Origin: Schaedlerella sp.
GTDB lineage: Bacteria > Bacillota > Clostridia > Lachnospirales > Lachnospiraceae
Assembly: GCA_020024595.1 (NCBI GenBank)
Contig: JAHHTO010000002.1
Span: forward strand, 1-55,342
Direction: 5' to 3'
Length of the DNA: 55,342 nt
Both the position numbers and the translations under genes were made by a program. The notes beneath the pieces were generated by a model that saw nothing but the letters and a program-made list of their open reading frames with translations, was not told where the DNA came from and did no database searches. This document shows, one piece after another, positions 16,227 through 25,225 of this stretch (position 1 is its first letter; every line of letters starts with the position of its first letter).

Positions 16227-16254
16227 CAATTTCTTTCTTCTAAAACGTCCTTAT

Positions 16255-17232
16255 TCACTTATCTGACATCTTTTTGCCATGTTCCCGATATTCCTTCGGA
16301 CTCATTCCATATTTTTCCTTAAACTTCCGATAAAAATAACTGGTATTGTCGTACCCGATTGACTCAATGATATCTGTCACCGGAAGTTTTGTATTATTTA
16401 ATAGATACCTGGCCTGATTCATTCTTTTTTCCTGTTGAAGTTCCTTATATGTCTTGCCCATACACTTCTTGATCTCACGGCTTAACCAGTATACATCATA
16501 TCTCATCAGTTCCGCGAGTTCCGATAGGGTTCCATTTTTATAATGTTCCTCAATATAACTGAGGACAATTCCAGTCAACTCTGTCTGAAACTTTCCGCTT
16601 CCTGTCTCCATCTTATCTGTATAATTCAAAAGTTGCAGAAGCAGTAGCCCCATGGTAATCTGATTACAACTTCTTTTATTCCCCAGATCATAAAAAATAG
16701 TCCACACCATATTTTCTACAAGATTCTGTATTGGAAGGATATCCGATACATGAAAATACAAATACGAACTCAACCCATTATTTCCACTCAAAGTTCCAAC
16801 TAAAAATTCCCGCAATGTATTTTCCTCATTCCTCATCATAGAAAATGCCGTATCAAAAAATTCTGGGAGAATGATGAAGTTCACCGCAATATCTTTTTCC
16901 TTTGCAGGCAAAATCTCCTGCTCGGCATGCTGGTTTAAAAAGAGCATATCTCCTTCCTCCAACACGACTTGATTGCCGTCTATAATATGCGTAGTCGTTC
17001 CCTGACACATATAGATAACTTCCACATAGTTATGTCGATGCTTTGGAAAATGTACAAACCTGGTATGAGGTCGCACCTGTATCAATTTTCCTCTTTGCAT
17101 CAGCTTTTCAGCATCCACGATCAGCTCCTTTTTTTCCGTGTATCTCTGCTGTTCAATCCTTTCATTTCCATCCAGTATTCGCTGTTCTTCCTCTGTGATT
17201 ACCGACAGTGCTCTTAACAATTCAGCATCCAT
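16255..17232 (-). CDS. AraC-family regulator with cupin sensor, probable rhamnose regulator
   Basis: 325 residues. An N-terminal cupin ligand domain (about 55-130, FVHFPKHRHNYVEVIYMCQG and LEEGDMLFLNQHAEQE) and a C-terminal double helix-turn-helix (about 225-320, AELMRYDVYWLSREIKK and SIGYDNTSYFYRKFKEKYGMSP). The ATG at 17232 has AAGGAG eight bases ahead; a TTG six bases further up is less likely. It overlaps the end of the ParA gene by 11 bases. Its position just before rhaBA makes it the likely rhamnose-responsive activator, but the trio context leaves room for another target. Confidence 0.9.
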   Translation of the reverse strand: MDAELLRALSVITEEEQRILDGNERIEQQRYTEKKELIVDAEKLMQRGKLIQVRPHTRFVHFPKHRHNYVEVIYMCQGTTTHIIDGNQVVLEEGDMLFLNQHAEQEILPAKEKDIAVNFIILPEFFDTAFSMMRNEENTLREFLVGTLSGNNGLSSYLYFHVSDILPIQNLVENMVWTIFYDLGNKRSCNQITMGLLLLQLLNYTDKMETGSGKFQTELTGIVLSYIEEHYKNGTLSELAELMRYDVYWLSREIKKCMGKTYKELQQEKRMNQARYLLNNTKLPVTDIIESIGYDNTSYFYRKFKEKYGMSPKEYREHGKKMSDK

Positions 17233-18007
17233 CTGCAATCTCCTTCGTCAATGCCATATATTCTTTTGCACTGCGGCTGCTATGTTTGTATACCATGATC
17301 GGTGTATGATTATCCTGTGACCATTCAATACTACTATCAATGCGGATATATGTATCAAATACTTTGACATCTTCCAGTTCTCTGAGTATATCAATGGTCT
17401 GCTTAAAATAACTTTTTCTGGTATCTACCTTTGTTATGACCACTCCGCCAATTCTTAAATCCGGTGCAACTTGTTTCACCTGTTCTAGAAACTCAAACAT
17501 ATTCCCCAGCCCGAACAGCCCCCACGGTGTGGACTCTACAGGAATGATGATTTCATCCGATGCACATAAAATATTCAGCACCCAGCCCCCCAAAGTCGGC
17601 GGTGCATCGATCAAAATATAATCGTAACCTTCTGACTCTATAATATTGGTCAGACATTTTTTCAGGATATATTCTCTCTGCCATTTTGTAAACAATTCGT
17701 ATTCGATAGAACTCATCAGTGTAGAAGATGGGATTAAATCTAGTTTTTCATACTCAGAACGTACGATATAATCAGATAAATCATCCTGCCGACGAATTCC
17801 TTCATACAAATTCTTTTCGCTCTGTGCAAATGAAAGAACCTGATCCTCATCAAACAGAGAAAGGGAAAGATTCAGCTGCATGTCACCATCAATCAAAAGA
17901 ACTTTTTTCCCTAACTGTGTCAGTCCATATCCCACATTGGAACATGTTGTGGATTTCCCGCTTCCACCCTTGTTATTTGCAAAACAGATTACCTTTGTCT
18001 TTCCCAT
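17222..18007 (-). CDS. Orphan ParA/Soj-family ATPase
   Basis: 261 residues. Deviant Walker A KGGSGKSTT near the N-terminus with the signature first lysine, LIDGDMQLNLS (Walker A' region) and LIDAPPTLGG (Walker B) identify a ParA/MinD-type P-loop ATPase. No ParB, parS-like repeat, plasmid replication gene or MinC/MinE lies nearby, so it is not an obvious segregation pair. Its ATG overlaps the stop codon of the HD-domain gene (TGATG), and its own end overlaps the AraC gene, so three unlike genes are translationally coupled. AGGAG before the ATG is well spaced. Function in this setting is unknown. Confidence 0.88.
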   Translation of the reverse strand: MGKTKVICFANNKGGSGKSTTCSNVGYGLTQLGKKVLLIDGDMQLNLSLSLFDEDQVLSFAQSEKNLYEGIRRQDDLSDYIVRSEYEKLDLIPSSTLMSSIEYELFTKWQREYILKKCLTNIIESEGYDYILIDAPPTLGGWVLNILCASDEIIIPVESTPWGLFGLGNMFEFLEQVKQVAPDLRIGGVVITKVDTRKSYFKQTIDILRELEDVKVFDTYIRIDSSIEWSQDNHTPIMVYKHSSRSAKEYMALTKEIADGC

Positions 18008-18591
18008 CACACACTCCTTTTTATCTCATTCTTCCATTCCAGAGTGGCAGGGCCATCTCCAAAATGCTTCCCAACCAGCAAACAATATTCCTGATAGGCA
18101 CTAACCCCTTCAAAATTCTCTTTTAATACCTCTCGGATACTTTTATAATACCACCCCATTGCATCTTTGCTCTGCATCCGAAAACGCAGCCAAAATGCTT
18201 CTCCAAACTTTGGGTAATCCCGGTCAATATCACGCATATTAGACAGCTTGTCCGCCAATGCAATCATCTGCACCTCTTTTGAAGCTTTCTTTAGACGGAT
18301 GATAGTCGCACTTTTTCTTTCTTCCCAAGTCTTGGACTTATCTTCACTCTCATTCTGTACCAGCGATGCTACCCGTTCTCCAAATCGTGCTGTAAGGACT
18401 TCTACTGTCACCCCTTCACAATCTTCGATTGTATCGTGCAGAACCGCAGCACAGATCACTTCCTCATCTTCGGTCATGGAAGTCACAATATCTGCCACCT
18501 CCACCGGATGGACAATATATGGTCGTTTGGTTCCCTTTCTGAACTGCCCTTCATGTGCCTTGGTAGCAAACTCAATGGCTTCGTTAATCAT
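18007..18591 (-). CDS. HD-domain protein resembling small alarmone hydrolases (SAH/MESH1-like)
   Basis: 194 residues, a stand-alone HD domain of the RelA/SpoT hydrolase kind: ATKAHEGQFRKGTKRPYIVHP, AAVLHDTIED (HD metal site with ED) and LADKLSNMRDID. These are the ppGpp 3'-pyrophosphohydrolase motifs, and no synthetase or TGS/ACT domain is present, so the closest functional parallel is the SAH/MESH1 group. First gene of an overlapping trio with ParA and AraC-type genes. The ATG is behind GGAGGAAG. Alarmone hydrolysis is inferred from family; related HD proteins with other nucleotide substrates exist. Confidence 0.82.
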   Translation of the reverse strand: MINEAIEFATKAHEGQFRKGTKRPYIVHPVEVADIVTSMTEDEEVICAAVLHDTIEDCEGVTVEVLTARFGERVASLVQNESEDKSKTWEERKSATIIRLKKASKEVQMIALADKLSNMRDIDRDYPKFGEAFWLRFRMQSKDAMGWYYKSIREVLKENFEGVSAYQEYCLLVGKHFGDGPATLEWKNEIKRSV

Positions 18592-18793
18592 GTTTTTCTT
18601 CCTCCATGACCTAAAACATATAAATTGAATAAATTTCCGATATAAAAATCATACCACACCAGCCCCAGAATCACAACGAAAATCCATGTACATTTTTTCC
18701 AGAATCCGCTATACTAGTACTTGTAGGCATACAGAGCTGTCATACAAAAACTTTTTCAGATATGATATTGATTTTTACAGGAAGGAATATATT

Positions 18794-19525
18794 ATGAAAA
18801 GAAAATGCGTATTAATCACCGGAGCTTCCCGTGGCATTGGTCGAGCCTGTGCCAGAAGATTTGCCAAAGACGGATATCATGTATTTATCAATTGTAAGAA
18901 CTCTGTCGAAGAATTGAACTGCTTAAGAGATGAACTAATTTCCACCGGAGCTGAATGTACCACCGTTGTGGGAGATGTCGGCTGTCCGGAAGATGTGAAA
19001 AATATCTTTCAGATTATTGCCAAACAAGTTGGGGGGCTGGATGTTCTTGTCAACAATGCCGGTATCTCCTATATCGGGCTGCTGACAGATATGACCGATA
19101 CCGACTGGAATGATCTTCTTCACACGAATCTGTCATCCGCTTTTTACTGCTGTCGTGCAGCCATTCCTTATATGGTCTTCCAGAAATGCGGGAAAATCAT
19201 CAATATTTCTTCCATGTGGGGTCGCACCGGTGCTTCCTGTGAAGTGGCATATTCCGCTACAAAGGCTGGGCTAAACGGACTTACCATGGCTCTTGCCAAA
19301 GAACTCGCTCCAAGCAATATCCAGGTCAACGCCATTGCATGCGGTGTCATTGATACAGTCATGAATGCGCAGCTTTCTGAAGAAGAACGAACAGAACTGA
19401 TGGAAGAAGTACCTGCGGGCCGTTTTGGCACACCAGAAGAAGTTGCAGATCTGGTCTTCGACCTTGCCGAACATCACTCTTATCTGACGGGACAAGTTAT
19501 CGGATTTGACGGTGGGTTTATTTAG
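18794..19525 (+). CDS. Short-chain dehydrogenase/reductase, FabG-like
   Basis: 243 residues with the full classical SDR set: TGASRGIG cofactor loop, NNAG, catalytic Ser in INISSMWG, YSATK (Tyr/Lys), and C-terminal GQVIGFDGGFI. The closest kind is 3-oxoacyl-ACP reductase, but there are no fatty-acid genes around it, so it may act on another substrate. The ATG at 18794 follows AGGAAGG; the frame is open upstream but without a ribosome site. It is a lone plus-strand gene among minus-strand neighbours. Confidence 0.9.
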   Translation: MKRKCVLITGASRGIGRACARRFAKDGYHVFINCKNSVEELNCLRDELISTGAECTTVVGDVGCPEDVKNIFQIIAKQVGGLDVLVNNAGISYIGLLTDMTDTDWNDLLHTNLSSAFYCCRAAIPYMVFQKCGKIINISSMWGRTGASCEVAYSATKAGLNGLTMALAKELAPSNIQVNAIACGVIDTVMNAQLSEEERTELMEEVPAGRFGTPEEVADLVFDLAEHHSYLTGQVIGFDGGFI

Positions 19526-19559
19526 CTAATAAAGACAATTTACGATTATACGCATGGAT

Positions 19560-20801
19560 TTATACTTTACTGTATATCTCCTTTGGTACATACGCCTTTA
19601 CTGCAATCCCTTCAGGAACATACTCTTCTTCCAGTAACTGCCCATTCTGACGAATAAGCTGAATCTTGCCCGCTTCCGTAAAAGAATACAAACGCTCTAC
19701 ATATATCTGCTCCTTCTGCAGAATTTCCAGCAACACAGCTTTCAATTCCTCTAGTCCTTGTCCTGTTTTGGCTGAAGTATACAAGGTATAATCTGCTTGA
19801 AAATCTCGAAGTGTCCCTTTGTCTAATGTCTGATCCTGTTTATTAAAAAGTGTGATGATCGGTTTCCCCTCTACACCAAGTTGACGGAGTGTATCATAAA
19901 CAACATGCATCTGCGTATCCATCTGAGAATTAGAAGCATCCACTACGTGAATAATGATGTCTGCATACTTTGCCTCTTCTAATGTACTTTTAAACGCCTC
20001 AATCAGATGATGCGGAAGCTTTCGGATAAATCCAACCGTGTCTGTCAGAAGTATCTGCTGCTTTTTGCCCAGTTCCAAAGCTCTGGTCGTTGTATCCAAC
20101 GTAGAAAACAGCATGGCATCTTCTAAAATACCGGCATCTGTCAAAGCATTTTCGATACTGCTTTTTCCTGCAGAAGTATACCCCACCAGAGCAGCCACCT
20201 TCATCCGTGATTGTTTTCTCTGGGAACGAATCCGTTCTCTATGCTGCTCTACCTCTTTCAGTTCTCGTTTTAAACGACTGATTCTTTCCCGGATCAAACG
20301 CCTGTCCATTTCCAGCTTCTTCTCTCCCGGTCCTCTCGTTCCGATTCCTCCTCCCAGACGAGAAAGGGAATTTCGAAGCCCTACCAGACGAGAGGCACGA
20401 TACTTTAGCTGTGCCAATTCAACCTGGATCTTTCCCTCACTGGACACTGCGCGAGAAGCAAAAATATCCAGAATCAAGAGCGTTCGGTCAATAACTTTAC
20501 ATCCAAGTTCTTCTTCCAGGTGACTAAGCTGCACGGAAGACAACTCATCATCGCAGACAATTCCCGTAGCATCCATTTCCCACAGCAATTCTTTCAATTC
20601 CAGAATCTTTCCTTTACCGATATAAGTTGCCGGGTGAATATGTTCTCGATTCTGTATTAACCGTCCTGCGACTGTCGCTCCTGCAGTTTTTGCAAGTTCA
20701 CTAAGTTCATCCAGAGATTCTTCCACCAGTTCACTATCATTCACCTGAACCCCTACCAGAATCACCCGCTCTTCCTGCTCTTTTAATTCATATATATTCA
20801 T
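19560..20801 (-). CDS. hflX: GTPase HflX
   Basis: 413 residues. Ribosome-associated GTPase that splits or rescues stalled 70S ribosomes under stress. N-terminal HflX domain (about 15-115), the glycine-rich linker motif LGGGIGTRGPGEKKLE, a coiled-coil stretch (about 165-200), then the G domain with G1 GYTSAGKSS, G3 LTDTVGFI and G4 NKQD. The G1 loop has Ser where most HflX proteins have Asn/Thr (GYTNAGKST); the lysine is kept. It follows the mnmM-like gene by 14 bases in the same transcript. Confidence 0.95.
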   Translation of the reverse strand: MNIYELKEQEERVILVGVQVNDSELVEESLDELSELAKTAGATVAGRLIQNREHIHPATYIGKGKILELKELLWEMDATGIVCDDELSSVQLSHLEEELGCKVIDRTLLILDIFASRAVSSEGKIQVELAQLKYRASRLVGLRNSLSRLGGGIGTRGPGEKKLEMDRRLIRERISRLKRELKEVEQHRERIRSQRKQSRMKVAALVGYTSAGKSSIENALTDAGILEDAMLFSTLDTTTRALELGKKQQILLTDTVGFIRKLPHHLIEAFKSTLEEAKYADIIIHVVDASNSQMDTQMHVVYDTLRQLGVEGKPIITLFNKQDQTLDKGTLRDFQADYTLYTSAKTGQGLEELKAVLLEILQKEQIYVERLYSFTEAGKIQLIRQNGQLLEEEYVPEGIAVKAYVPKEIYSKV

Positions 20802-20815
20802 AAGATACCTCTCTT

Positions 20816-21400
20816 TTATTCCTTCATTCGTATCACAAATACCGGCATCGGAGGGTGATTCTTCCGATTAAAATACTCCGTCGCAATCACCAGCCATCGA
20901 TTAGAATCTAACTCTTTCAAAAACTTTAAAATCTGCTCTCGTTCCTCATAACCGGTATCACCTCCACTGTAAATACACAGGCTCATGATGCCTTCCGGGC
21001 ACAAAAGTTCCATTCCCTTGCGAATCGCCAGTAAGCTCGTCTCTACTTTGGTTGCAATTCGGTGATCACCTCCCGGAAGATACCCAAAATTAAAAACAAT
21101 TGCCCTGACTTCTTCTTTTACATACTCTTCCATCTTTTCATGGCCTGCATGAATAAGAACAGCGCGGTCATCACATCCCGCGCTTTGAAGTCGTTCCTTT
21201 GTATGTTCCAGTGCCTGTTCTTGAATATCAAACGCATAAACTTTGCCTCCTGGACCGACCTGCTCACATAAAAACAATGTGTCACTTCCATTTCCCGCAG
21301 TTGCATCAATGCATTTGTCATTTTCTCGAATATGCTCTTTCAAAAACTGATGACAGTATTCGGTAATCTGATATCTTTTGCTAATCTTCTTCTGATCCAT
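20816..21400 (-). CDS. mnmM: SAM-dependent methyltransferase, YtqB/MnmM-like
   Basis: 194 residues, Rossmann methyltransferase. Motif I is IDATAGNGSDTLFL; the FNFGYLPGGDH segment matches the NxGYLPGGD signature of the YtqB group (older label: rRNA methylase family). B. subtilis YtqB has been assigned as MnmM, the tRNA nm5s2U methyltransferase, and that is the best guess here. It is placed between a TPR membrane protein gene and hflX, fitting a translation-linked cluster. Symbol given by family resemblance, not proof. Confidence 0.78.
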   Translation of the reverse strand: MDQKKISKRYQITEYCHQFLKEHIRENDKCIDATAGNGSDTLFLCEQVGPGGKVYAFDIQEQALEHTKERLQSAGCDDRAVLIHAGHEKMEEYVKEEVRAIVFNFGYLPGGDHRIATKVETSLLAIRKGMELLCPEGIMSLCIYSGGDTGYEEREQILKFLKELDSNRWLVIATEYFNRKNHPPMPVFVIRMKE

Positions 21401-21482
21401 ACTCTGCCTCTACATACATCTCTGTCTTTTCCGCCCTATTCTTTACTCCCCCTATTGGAGTTATGAATCCGAGCTCTTCTGA

Positions 21483-22295
21483 TTATCGTGTTACCAAAAA
21501 CTCTGCCTCTTTCTGCACTGATAAATCATCTGGATATGTTGCGGTATACGCCTCCATCTCTGCTTTTGCATTCGCCCAATCCAGTTTCTTCTCAAAACAG
21601 ATCACACGGTTAAACTTCATTTCCTGAATCACAGCAGAATAGTCCACGCTCTGTTCCGCACCTCCGGCATCTTGATACGTTCCCACTGCCGGTAGCGCAG
21701 TTCCTTCTTCAAATGCCCTCAAAGCTCCATCATAATCTCCAAGATGCATAGCTGAAATTCCAAGTATATTATAAAAAATCGGGGACACTTCTCCACCTGC
21801 ATCTATCACCTGCTGCAGATTTGTTCTTGCTTGTTCATAATCCTGCAGTTCATAATACGCCATTCCCATACCACGGTAAGCCTCAGTTATATATGAAGCC
21901 CCTCTCTTTCTTTCAGGACCACTTTCCTTTTCCTGCTTCTGCTGTTCATTGGTAATTGCTGCCGCAAAAGATTCAATTGCTCCTTGATAATCTTTCTGCT
22001 GTATCAAACTGACTCCAGACTCCACCATATCTCCCGTAGATGATTTCGCATATCTCTGATAATAGAATAATCCCGCTGCACAAATCCCGGCAAGCAAAAC
22101 CAGAACGATTAATGTTAACAGTATCTTCTTCCCCACACCTCTCTTTTTTTTCTTCCTGCGTCGCTTCCTCTGTTGAATCCCTCTGTCCTTTTCAAAATTA
22201 CATCCTGGTTTTCTTCCATGATTTAGAGTATTCTCTGCTTTATGCTTCAACGCTTTATTCCGAACATTCTGCTCTTTTTTATTCTTCTTACTCAT
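21483..22295 (-). CDS. Membrane-anchored TPR-repeat protein
   Basis: 270 residues. Very basic N-terminal cytoplasmic part (RKRRRKKKKRGVGKK at about 43-57), a single hydrophobic helix (about 58-79, ILLTLIVLVLLAGICAAGLF), then tetratricopeptide-like repeats outside the membrane: LIQQKDYQGAIESFAAAI, YRGMGMAYYELQDYEQARTNL, YNILGISAMHLGDYDGALRAFEEG and a final diverged one. No enzyme domain. Probably a scaffold on the outer face of the membrane; the partner is unknown. Same strand as mnmM, with an 82-base gap. Confidence 0.82.
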   Translation of the reverse strand: MSKKNKKEQNVRNKALKHKAENTLNHGRKPGCNFEKDRGIQQRKRRRKKKKRGVGKKILLTLIVLVLLAGICAAGLFYYQRYAKSSTGDMVESGVSLIQQKDYQGAIESFAAAITNEQQKQEKESGPERKRGASYITEAYRGMGMAYYELQDYEQARTNLQQVIDAGGEVSPIFYNILGISAMHLGDYDGALRAFEEGTALPAVGTYQDAGGAEQSVDYSAVIQEMKFNRVICFEKKLDWANAKAEMEAYTATYPDDLSVQKEAEFLVTR

Positions 22296-22349
22296 GCCGT
22301 TTTTTATTCACGCTTTCTTTTTATAATTTCTTACAAGCCGTTCCACCCG

Positions 22350-24209
22350 TTACTCCGGATATCTAATTACCCAGAAAGAATTCAGGATGTTAATCAGCAT
22401 CGTACCCATATCTGCAATAATCGCATCCTGCATAGACACATATCCAAAGAATGCCATTATTAGAAGAATCACTTTCATGCCAATCGCAAAAACAATATTC
22501 TGCTTCACAGCACGAACTGTTCCTTTAGAAATCCGGATGGCGTTGATAATTTTGGACGGTTCATCCTCAAGAAGAACCACATCAGCCGCCTCTAATGCCG
22601 CATCAGCACCAAGTCCTCCCATGGCAATTCCAACATCTGCACGTGCTAGCACCGGCGCATCATTAATTCCATCTCCGACAAATGCCAGTTTCTCACTTTC
22701 CAGCTGATTTTCCATAAATTCTTCCAGCTGTACCACTTTATCCTCTGGCATCAGATTTGCATATACATACTCTATCCCCAATTTCTTCGCCACATCTTCT
22801 GCCACCCGCTCATTATCACCCGTCAGCATAACAGCCTCCAGATGATGCCGGTTCAGCCAGTGAATGGTACGTCTTGCATCTCTCCGAATCACATCCGCAA
22901 TTAAAATATATCCTCTATATTCACCATCTACCGCCACATAAACTGCAGTACCAATACCTTCTGCCGGCGGATAAAACATCCCCAGTTTATTCATAAACTT
23001 GGAATTGCCAATATGCACCATTCTTCCATCGATTACTGCTTCCACACCAAACCCAGAATGTTCCTTAACATCTTTTACTCTGCTAGTATCAATGTCTAGC
23101 CCATATGCATCCTTCAAAGACATTGCAATCGGATGATTCGAATATGCCTCTCCATAAGCTGTAATCTCCAGGAGTTCTTCTTCTGTAATCCCATTCGGAA
23201 CGACTTCCTGCACATGAAACACTCCCATTGTCAACGTTCCTGTTTTATCAAAAATAAAGGTCTCTGTCTTTGATAGAGCTTCCAGATAATTACTTCCTTT
23301 GATCATAACCCCCTGTTTGGATGCTGCACCAATTCCACCGAGAAACGCTAGCGGCACTGAGATCAGCAAACCAAACGGACACGCGGCTACAAGAAAAATA
23401 AGACCGCGATACATCCATATCTCTGTATCATGTGCCTCCATCATCATCGGCGGAAGAAGCATAACCAAAATTCCAAGCAACGTTACGATCGGTGTATAGT
23501 ATCTTGTAAATCGCTCTGCGAAATTTTCACTTTCAGCCTTTCTGTGCCCAGCACTTTCCACCATCTTCATAATACGAGATGCCGTCGATTCTGCATACAC
23601 TTTAGAAACTCTGGCCTCTATCAATCCGCTCAAATTGATACTTCCACTGTATACCTTCTGTCCGACTTTGACTTCCTGCGGTTCAGCCTCTCCTGTCAGA
23701 ACTTTCATATCGATTGTACTGACACCTTCTGTCACAACCGCATCCACCGGTATCTTCTCTCCGGGTTTTATGATGATAACATCCCCCGCTTTTAATTCCG
23801 ATGGTTCCACTGCTTCCTCACTGGTACCCACTTTCCGATTTGCAGATTCTGGTCGAATATCCATGTACTTCGCAATGGACTTTTTTGTCCTGCTCATAGA
23901 AATCGCTTCAATCAATTTACCAACCTGAAAAAACAGCATCGCACCAACTGCTTCTGCATACTTTCCAATCAAAAAGGCACCAACTGTTGCCAGCAGCATC
24001 AGAAAATTCTCATCAAAAAAATGCAGTCTTCGAAAATTCTTAAACATCTGCCATACGATTCCTGCCGTCAGAGCCACATATGCCAGCAAAAACACAAACA
24101 GCTCCGCTCCCCCTGTAGCATCCCAATATCGAACAGAACACAGCGCCAAAAGATATAACACACTTCCTGCACCAATTTCCATTAATTTATTTTTAACTTC
24201 TCTTGCCAT
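22350..24209 (-). CDS. Heavy-metal P1B-type ATPase with an atypical CPF motif
   Basis: 619 residues. Metal-transport ATPase with actuator motif LTGEAEP, phosphorylation motif DKTGTLTMG, SNHPIAMSL (the P1B HP dipeptide), GDGINDAPVLA, and C-terminal helices with GMKVILL and ADMGTMLINILN as in Zn/Cd/Pb exporters (P1B-2). No N-terminal metal-binding domain. The membrane metal motif is CPFG (Cys at residue 277) rather than CPC, so one metal-ligand cysteine is replaced by Phe. The start is the ATG at 24209 behind AGAGGGAG. Likely divalent cation efflux, but specificity is uncertain because of the altered motif. Confidence 0.9.
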   Translation of the reverse strand: MAREVKNKLMEIGAGSVLYLLALCSVRYWDATGGAELFVFLLAYVALTAGIVWQMFKNFRRLHFFDENFLMLLATVGAFLIGKYAEAVGAMLFFQVGKLIEAISMSRTKKSIAKYMDIRPESANRKVGTSEEAVEPSELKAGDVIIIKPGEKIPVDAVVTEGVSTIDMKVLTGEAEPQEVKVGQKVYSGSINLSGLIEARVSKVYAESTASRIMKMVESAGHRKAESENFAERFTRYYTPIVTLLGILVMLLPPMMMEAHDTEIWMYRGLIFLVAACPFGLLISVPLAFLGGIGAASKQGVMIKGSNYLEALSKTETFIFDKTGTLTMGVFHVQEVVPNGITEEELLEITAYGEAYSNHPIAMSLKDAYGLDIDTSRVKDVKEHSGFGVEAVIDGRMVHIGNSKFMNKLGMFYPPAEGIGTAVYVAVDGEYRGYILIADVIRRDARRTIHWLNRHHLEAVMLTGDNERVAEDVAKKLGIEYVYANLMPEDKVVQLEEFMENQLESEKLAFVGDGINDAPVLARADVGIAMGGLGADAALEAADVVLLEDEPSKIINAIRISKGTVRAVKQNIVFAIGMKVILLIMAFFGYVSMQDAIIADMGTMLINILNSFWVIRYPE

Positions 24210-24361
24210 ACCGGCTCCCTCTTTTTCCCTTTGCAATCTCATTCTCTAAAGCTTACTGTTTATTATACGGGAAATCTATATCCGGGTCAAGCAAGCGAAC
24301 ACCTGAAATCACTGTCAAATCAGAGATTTTTATTTCATTAGACACCCATCTCCTTTAAAGC

Positions 24362-24405
24362 AGAAAAGTACTTCCTTTCCACTTTGGATACAGAAGTACT
24401 TTTCT
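24362..24405 (-). terminator. Hairpin after the small alarmone synthetase gene
   Basis: AGAAAAGTACTTC / GAAGTACTTTTCT arms (13 bp perfect) with an 18-base spacer. The following T-run is weak, so it is a probable but not certain terminator. Confidence 0.6.
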
Positions 24406-24415
24406 AATTACTTAT

Positions 24416-25165
24416 TTAATTGCACATTGTCATTTCCTGGTTCTTACGTTTGCTGCCAATCAGATTTTCTGTCACCTCATCCATATGGATTCTCTGCTCC
24501 TGCTGATTCTCCTCTTCTCGCAGACATGTCTGAATCGCTTCATTTAATGATAGCATCTTATCGTCCAATTCTGATACCATCTGTGCACATTCCCGTAACT
24601 CTCGACTGATATAATCCGGCGCATTTCCTTCAAACTTATAATAAATCTTATGCTCCAAACTCGCCCAGAAGTCCATCGCAATCGTTCGAATCTGTATCTC
24701 CACCTTTGTATCTACTACACTGTCAGACAGAAAAATCGGAACAGAAACAAGCATATGATAACTTTTATAACCGCTCTCTTTTGGATTTTTAATATAATCC
24801 TTAATTGTCAGCACCTTCAGGTCACTTTGATTCCCGATCATCTCTGCCAAACAGTAAATATCTGAAGTAAACGAACATATCAGCCGCACACCTGCAATAT
24901 CATTAATATATTTCACCATATTCTCGATTGAGGTCTCATAACCATTCCTCTTTAATTTTTTTACAATACTTTCCGGTGTCTTAATCCGCGTCTTTATATG
25001 TTCAATCGGATTGTACTTATGTACATGCTGAAATTCATCATTGAGAATCTCCAGCTTCGTTCCTACCTCTTTCAAAGCCGCATTGTACAGGAAAATGACC
25101 GTCTTCCAACTATCGACATCTTCATAATTCCGGATTGCATCTCCGACTTGTCGTTCTCCTTCCAA
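24416..25165 (-). CDS. Small alarmone synthetase (RelQ/YjbM-like GTP pyrophosphokinase)
   Basis: About 250 residues. Stand-alone RelA/SpoT synthetase domain, transferring pyrophosphate from ATP to GDP or GTP. Motifs: IEHIKTRIKTPESI, YINDIAGVRLICSF, KESGYKSYHM and VEIQIRTIAMDFWASLEHK. There is no HD, TGS or ACT domain. Start: the ATG at 25213 lies only about 6 bases after the predicted transcription start, and the ATG at 25183 has no ribosome site, while a TTG at 25165 has AGAGGAG eight bases ahead; I prefer the TTG. The charged C-terminal tail (EEENQQEQRIHMDEVTENL) may support oligomerisation. Confidence 0.87.
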   Translation of the reverse strand: MEGERQVGDAIRNYEDVDSWKTVIFLYNAALKEVGTKLEILNDEFQHVHKYNPIEHIKTRIKTPESIVKKLKRNGYETSIENMVKYINDIAGVRLICSFTSDIYCLAEMIGNQSDLKVLTIKDYIKNPKESGYKSYHMLVSVPIFLSDSVVDTKVEIQIRTIAMDFWASLEHKIYYKFEGNAPDYISRELRECAQMVSELDDKMLSLNEAIQTCLREEENQQEQRIHMDEVTENLIGSKRKNQEMTMCN

Positions 25166-25225
25166 TTGTAATACTCCTCTCATCTTTAAATTCAGACAAT
25201 TGTTTATAACCATTTACTGTCTTTT

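Noticed and set aside
17222..18007. ParA gene as a sign of an integrated plasmid
   Set aside because: No replication, ParB, conjugation or integrase gene nearby, and base composition and overlaps match the chromosomal neighbours.
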